64,000 bases of DNA, taken from NCBI GenBank assembly GCA_947184155.2, contig CAMXCT020006564.1, positions 275,501 through 339,500 on the forward strand. Reading direction: 5' to 3'. Positions 59,180 to 64,000 of this stretch are shown here, in pieces (the stretch's first letter is position 1; the number at the start of each line of letters is the position of its first letter). The position numbers and the translations under genes are program-made. The notes under the pieces were generated by a model, which did no database searches, was not told the DNA's origin, and saw nothing but the letters and a program-made list of their open reading frames with translations. This DNA is from Cladocopium goreaui (lineage: Eukaryota > Sar > Dinophyceae > Suessiales > Symbiodiniaceae).

Positions 59180-62100
59180 GCACCCGCACAGATCTTCGTC
59201 ACCTGCATGATCGATGAAGTCTACACAGCAGTGCCCAAAAACATAGCCTCCGGTTATGTCAAAATAGCTATTGAAAATGGCCATATAAATAGTGAGTTTT
59301 CCCATAAAAAATGGTGATTTTCCATAGTTCTTTGTATGTTTACCAGAGGGTAGCTCATCTTGCCCAACATTGCTTAATAGAGCTGATGCAACTATGCTTT
59401 TACCAATGAGATTCGCAACACCATATGCAACTATATCTCAAGCAAAGTTTACACACAACATAAAGGGTGAATGTGCGCAAGGAGTCCCTCAATTGCCGAT
59501 GGGATCAACTTCTGGGAAAATGATGCTAAGGGTGATCCTGGACACTCGGATGACAAGTGCTGCATCGTTTTTAAGGTGATCGCTAAAAATTGTCCTGAAC
59601 AAAAATGGCCAAAAAGTGGCTGAACATGTGCTGTTTCGACAGAATTCTGTCAATCCAAAAGGATTATTTTCCATTATATTGATATTTTGCTGGAAAACAT
59701 GTTGTATGGTTATTAAAAACTGAAGGAATAAACTATAGTTAACTGTATATTAAGTGTGTTTGGATGACTATAAACTATACTTCATCAACAATTCCCATTT
59801 ATATGTTATTTTCCATGTATATCCATAGAAAAAAACTGAATCACTAAACTACATATCCAGTGGCCAAAATGGACATTTACTACCCTTCCCCATCTCCAAT
59901 CTCCAAGCTTTCAGGCCTCCTCGAGGTTGAACCTGGAGCAAACTTGGAGCATCCACAACTGGTAGCCCTTTTTTATGCCCCAAGAAGCCACAACTGGCTA
60001 GCTTACCCATTTCAGTGATATATAATGATATGTATATATGTATATGTATATATATATATGATATGGAGGTTTCCTAAAATGGGGGTACCCCAAATCATCC
60101 TTTTGGATTGGGATTTTCAGTGAAATGAATCACCCAGCGCGCGTTTTTGGGGTACCCCCATTGATGGAAACACCCATGGTGCGCCTCTCGACTTGGCTCC
60201 CCTTGTGCCGGCAAGATGGAATGCCTGAAGTCCAAAAAGCGAAGGGTGAAATGTTGGGTTGATATATGGGGGATATATGGCGGTTTCTACAAATGGGGGG
60301 TCCCATTTTTAGCTGGATGGTTTATTTCATGGAAAAATCTATCATGACGGATGATTTAGGGGTACCTTCAGGAAACCTCCATATGTAGAAACTAACAGTT
60401 ATAAGTTGGGTTGATTGGTTGGTTGGTTTCTAAAGACCATCTAACTAGCTCGATTTGTCATGGACTCCACAGTTGGGGATCTCCTAAGTCAAGGGGGTAA
60501 CCCCCATACCTGGATGGGAAAACAATGGGAAATGCAAAAATAGATGATTTGGGAATATTTGGGGTATCTCTCCTTTAAGAAACCTCCATATAATATAGAC
60601 TAAAAGTTACAAGTTGGGTTGATTGGTTGTAAATTGGTCGACTTCACTTGCTTAACTAGAGAGTTTATTTGGAGATACAACATGATATCACGAACTAGTT
60701 AATGGGTGGATAAAGCAACTTACAACTGGGGGACCTCACCTTGTATGATGTCTGGAATTTGGGAAAACATGTTTTTTTGAAGCTTTCGAAACTGAAAAAA
60801 CATGAGGTTCCAAAGAAAAAACCTATGGGATTGTGGGCTACGATTTCGACAAAGCCAAGATTATCTGGGTGGCCAAACTGGACCAAACATGGATGATTTG
60901 CTTTTTTCAAATATGTACCCGGCCTGGTAATTTCTTCCAGTTTGCTATAGTTGAAATCACCATGTTTTATGGCTACCCTCTGGTGAACTAACATAGCAAT
61001 GGAACATCACCATTTTTCATGGGAAAATCCACTATAAATGGCCATTTTCCATTGCTATGTTAGTTCACCAGAGGGTAAATCAACAAACTTTCTATGGCCA
61101 TGGCTTCCAGTTCGCTATGACATAACCAGGCCGAAAATCATCCAGTGGTACCCCGTTGAATTTCACCAACACTCCGCTGTGCGCGGTTGGTTTTTTAACG
61201 TTGACAGGTAAGCACCACAGGTGGAGCCTTGGTCCCATACTGGATCATATATATATAGGCATCTGCGACTAATTTTGGGAACACAACATTTTTTTATCGA
61301 TATCATGTGATGAAACACTCACTTTGCAATAAATAATATACAACTATATGTCCAATCATATCTGACTATATCCAACTATATCCCATTATCAAACATGGAT
61401 ATCATTTCGACCCACACTGTGCTGTTCGAAAGAAATGATCTATGAAAGGTTTTTTTTCCCTATATCTGTGGTATTGAGTATATATATATTACATTAGATC
61501 AGATCACTATATCAATTCATCGATATATATACGTAGTATTGATGTATATCTATATCGAATCTACTGAATGGTAAATACGTATATGTCTCTATATTTGTAT
61601 GAATAACTTACTGCAGGACGTACATCGTTATCATAATATTATATTATATCATATTATATATATCTCTATAACGCTCTGTGATTAAAACCTATAATGTAAG
61701 CCAATAGCAAACCATCCCCACATGTTCCATAAATGAGTTGTATCAACTATCAAAATATCTGGGTAAATTATAATATTTCACTAACCTGAATTAAGGCCAT
61801 TTGGGGATGATTTCCCTTATTAACTATGATTCGAGTGAGGGAGAACAGTGAGGTCGTTATAATTTACCCAGAAATATGCTTTCCTCACGTGGAGGTTTCT
61901 GTAGTCATGGGGATACCGATTAAAAATCATCCAAGTCATTGCCCCATGGCGACTTGTAAACAACCATGGTGACGACTGGGAATCCCTCAGTTTCAGAAAC
62001 CCGCATATAGATCTAAATCTATCTGACTATCTATCTATGTATCTATGTATCTCTGTATCTCTGTATCTATGTATCTATCTATATCTATATCTATATTTAT

Positions 62101-62240
62101 TATATCTATATATAGATATTTCAAGTATATCTGAATCTCCAACAGAATCCCTCCATCATCGCCTCGGCAACACCTCGTCCCCCAAAATCGCGTCCGCGTC
62201 TGCACCGTGGGGGAAGGCCCGGGACCAGCGTCGGGCCTAG
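59180..62240 (+). CDS. 3' end of unknown gene, three exons (P3)
   Basis: Exons are 59180-59230, 59915-59961 and 62126-62240. The first follows an excellent pyrimidine tract (CCCCCTTTTTCGTTTTCCAG) and reads APAQIFVTCMIDEVYTA. The second reads ASSRLNLEQTWSIHN between CTTTCAG and GTAGCC. The last reads SESPTESLHHRLGNTSSPKI and then ASASAPWGKARDQRRA with TAG at 62238-62240. Phases agree at both joins. The gene is head to head with M10. The second intron carries several inverted-repeat elements. The function is unknown; the C terminus is Ser/Ala-rich and basic. Confidence 0.5.
59249..59352. mobile_element. family A-like element
   Basis: CCTCCGGTTATGTCAAAATA and onward, ending TGTATGTTTACCAGAGGGTA, only about 20 bases after the first P3 exon. 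Confidence 0.6.
60065..60175. mobile_element. family E element
   Basis: GGAGGTTTCCTAAAATGGGG and onward, ending GGTACCCCCATTGATGGAAACACCC. Confidence 0.7.
60279..60380. mobile_element. family E element
   Basis: GGCGGTTTCTACAAATGGGG and onward, ending GGGGTACCTTCAGGAAACCTCC. A third, degraded piece follows near 60511-60590. Confidence 0.65.
60974..61077. mobile_element. family A element, subgroup with GTGAAC ends
   Basis: TACCCTCTGGTGAACTAACA and TGTTAGTTCACCAGAGGGTA are perfect inverted ends around AATCCACTATAAATGG. Confidence 0.85.
61140..62035. other. AT-rich part of P3 intron
   Basis: TA and TATC microsatellites and a dispersed TTCGGC-family copy near 61790-61870. No exon seen. Confidence 0.45.
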
Positions 62241-62267
62241 CTTCTCCAGTGGATGACCATTAACAGT

Positions 62268-62402
62268 TACCCAACCTGGTTATGACTAACATAGCCATGG
62301 AAAATCCCTTATAAATGGAGGTTTCTAGTTGGGAAAATCATCTATAAACCTATGGGCCATCGAAAAACCATGGCGAACTGTTAGTCATAACCAGGTTGGG
62401 TA
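62268..62402. mobile_element. family A element, long variant
   Basis: TACCCAACCTGGTTATGACT and TAGTCATAACCAGGTTGGGTA are perfect inverted ends. The interior matches 55303-55434. Confidence 0.85.
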
Positions 62403-62709
62403 TATATATATAAATGGGATTATTTCATGGCCATAACCAACCAGTTATAGGAGTTACTTCATCCAATTCATGGTTCTGTTGGGCAAAAATAAGGTATTGA
62501 AACCTAGTTATGCAAGTTGCTTTACAATGGTCATGGTTTATAAATGTTTTAATTTTCTATAATATTCTATAATCTCCCATGAATTATAGAGTTAGGTGCG
62601 TCAACTTAGCCGTTTTATGGGGGGCCACACCTTGAAGGGGTGGACTTTCTGAACGAGAAAGTCCATATCTGTTTTCCACATCTTACCAGAGAGTGCATGA
62701 CAACTATTC

Positions 62710-62809
62710 CTGGTGGGTGGTTTCAACCCCTCTGAAAAATATGAAAGTCAGTTGGGATGATTATTCCCAATATATGGAAAAATAAAACATGTTCCAAACC
62801 ACCAACCAG
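62710..62809. mobile_element. family D element
   Basis: CTGGTGGGTGGTTTCAACCC and onward, ending CCAAACCACCAACCAG. Confidence 0.75.
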
Positions 62810-62829
62810 CAACTATCTAATATATTGAA

Positions 62830-64000
62830 CTATGCATAAACATGCATGTACCTTTAAACATGTCAAAACACGAAAGAACAATTTTCCCATTTCAGGGATC
62901 GTTTCTGGATTGTTATCATCCCCTACAAGGATACGTGCAGCACCCAAAGTCATCAGCCTTTCCGGGGTTTTGAACAGTGCTCATCTGTTATTGAAAGGGA
63001 AACATCAACTTGAGCTAAACCTGAACTTGAGCTGAACTTTATGTAATGCTGCACAAATCACCAAATTTCCGACGGTTGAAGGGGTGCAAGAGAACAATTC
63101 AAGGGGAACCCCTTGAATTAACTCTTATTTCCCTGTTTCAGATTTTAACTCTATTTGGTACCATGATATTCAAACAGAAACAGAGTCTGTTGTTCACCTC
63201 AACATGTGATGGCCAATCTCGGAAAGCACCAAACTATTGGAATGGCATGAATATTCTTTTAGGGGTATGTACGCCCAAGAACAATATTGGGGATATGAAC
63301 CAAGCACAATGTGTCGGATATGATGCTTCACTGCAGTCAAAACAATCTAAGTTGTACTGTCGTGAACTTATATAGATTTTCACCTAGATTGACAACTTAG
63401 ACGATGAAAACACAATTACCATCTAGATTTCGATATTTTACTTCGACATGATTGGTGTAGTTGATCATTCAAATAATCTTAGACGCTTCTCAGACAAAAT
63501 TCCCTGTACTCTCGAAGTGTACCCTCCTGCAACCTAACGCAGATGTCGAACCAAAATTCAATTTCTACCGATCATTCTCCTAGGGAAACCATGGGTTTTC
63601 CCAATATGGGTATGGGTCAAAATAGGGCACCCCCCAAAAATGGATGGTTAATACATCTTAATACTAAAAATAACCCAACATCGGTGGTCCCATAGGCCTT
63701 AAATTTTGACTCATCTTCATAACACCAATGCTCTGGGTAAATGATCATATCATCATATCTCACTAACCTGAAATGTTGGGCCATTGATGGCCATGTGGGC
63801 ATGGTTACCCCAATAACCCTCTGGTAACAGTTTGCTATTGACAATTGCTGTTTATTCACTTGATTTACCCATGATTAGCCCCGTGACTTTACATGATGAT
63901 TTTCGATAGCTATGTTGGTTTATGTTGTTTTAGGGGTCAACGCCCCGAGGCGGGCGTGGTTTTTTCCACGTTTGTGCTCTTTGGCAGTATACGTGTTTAA
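62830..64000. other. window end, no supported gene
   Basis: Two consecutive plus-strand open frames (62832-63035 and 63046-63375) contain LSSPTRIRAAPKVISLSGVL and similar pieces but are AT-rich and lack clear splice sites. A family H-like end (TATGGGTATGGGTCAAAATA) lies at 63605 and family A-like pieces near 63820. Confidence 0.35.

Noticed and set aside
1..64000. Dinoflagellate spliced-leader relics, rRNA, CRISPR, phage or bacterial operon features
   Set aside because: None seen on either strand; short matches to parts of the leader were too brief to count.

Overview
This is eukaryotic nuclear DNA, most likely from a dinoflagellate (Symbiodiniaceae-like). The background is AT-rich and repeat-packed. 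Short, GC-richer islands of roughly 40-200 bases read as protein-coding exons with acceptor AG on one side and a GT, GC or GA donor on the other. GC-AG and GA-AG introns are an established dinoflagellate trait. Much of the space between islands is filled with short inverted-repeat elements of about 95-130 bp in several families. There are no operons, ribosome binding sites, rRNA, tRNA or CRISPR arrays. Exons were joined by eye from splice dinucleotides and reading phase, without transcripts. Exact splice sites are therefore provisional, while the coding islands themselves are firmer.

Layout, left to right. Two minus-strand gene ends lie at 2.6-3.7 kb (ankyrin-like, Ser/Lys-rich tail) and 4.7-5.0 kb. 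Plus-strand exons follow at 5.7-8.2 kb (P1) and 9.6-12.6 kb (P2). From 12.6 to 16.8 kb the window is dominated by repeats, including a 44-bp minisatellite with units in both orientations. A nearly uninterrupted minus-strand reading frame for a multi-pass membrane protein occupies 16.9-17.9 kb (M3). Two minus-strand split genes follow at 18.4-21.5 kb (M4, coiled coil) and 22.95-24.0 kb (M5). From 24 to 27 kb there are microsatellites and a 94-bp tandem-repeat element that also occurs at 8.7-9.2 kb. The clearest gene, an ankyrin-repeat protein in eleven phase-compatible exons (M6), covers 27.3-36.3 kb on the minus strand.

From 36.4 to 53 kb the window holds isolated exons, long microsatellites and one decayed coding stretch (43.5-44.5 kb). 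A second long minus-strand model (M10, eight exons, strongly helical protein) covers 53.6-58.8 kb. A plus-strand gene end (P3, 59.2-62.2 kb) is arranged head to head with it. The rest is repeat.

No metabolic pathway links these genes. M6 and probably M1 and P2 encode ankyrin-type interaction modules, which are abundant in these algae. M4 and M10 look like coiled-coil scaffolds, and M3 is a membrane protein. The most interesting feature is structural: many palindromic elements whose ends can supply splice donors and acceptors (introner-like), inside genes that appear to use GT, GC and GA donors interchangeably.
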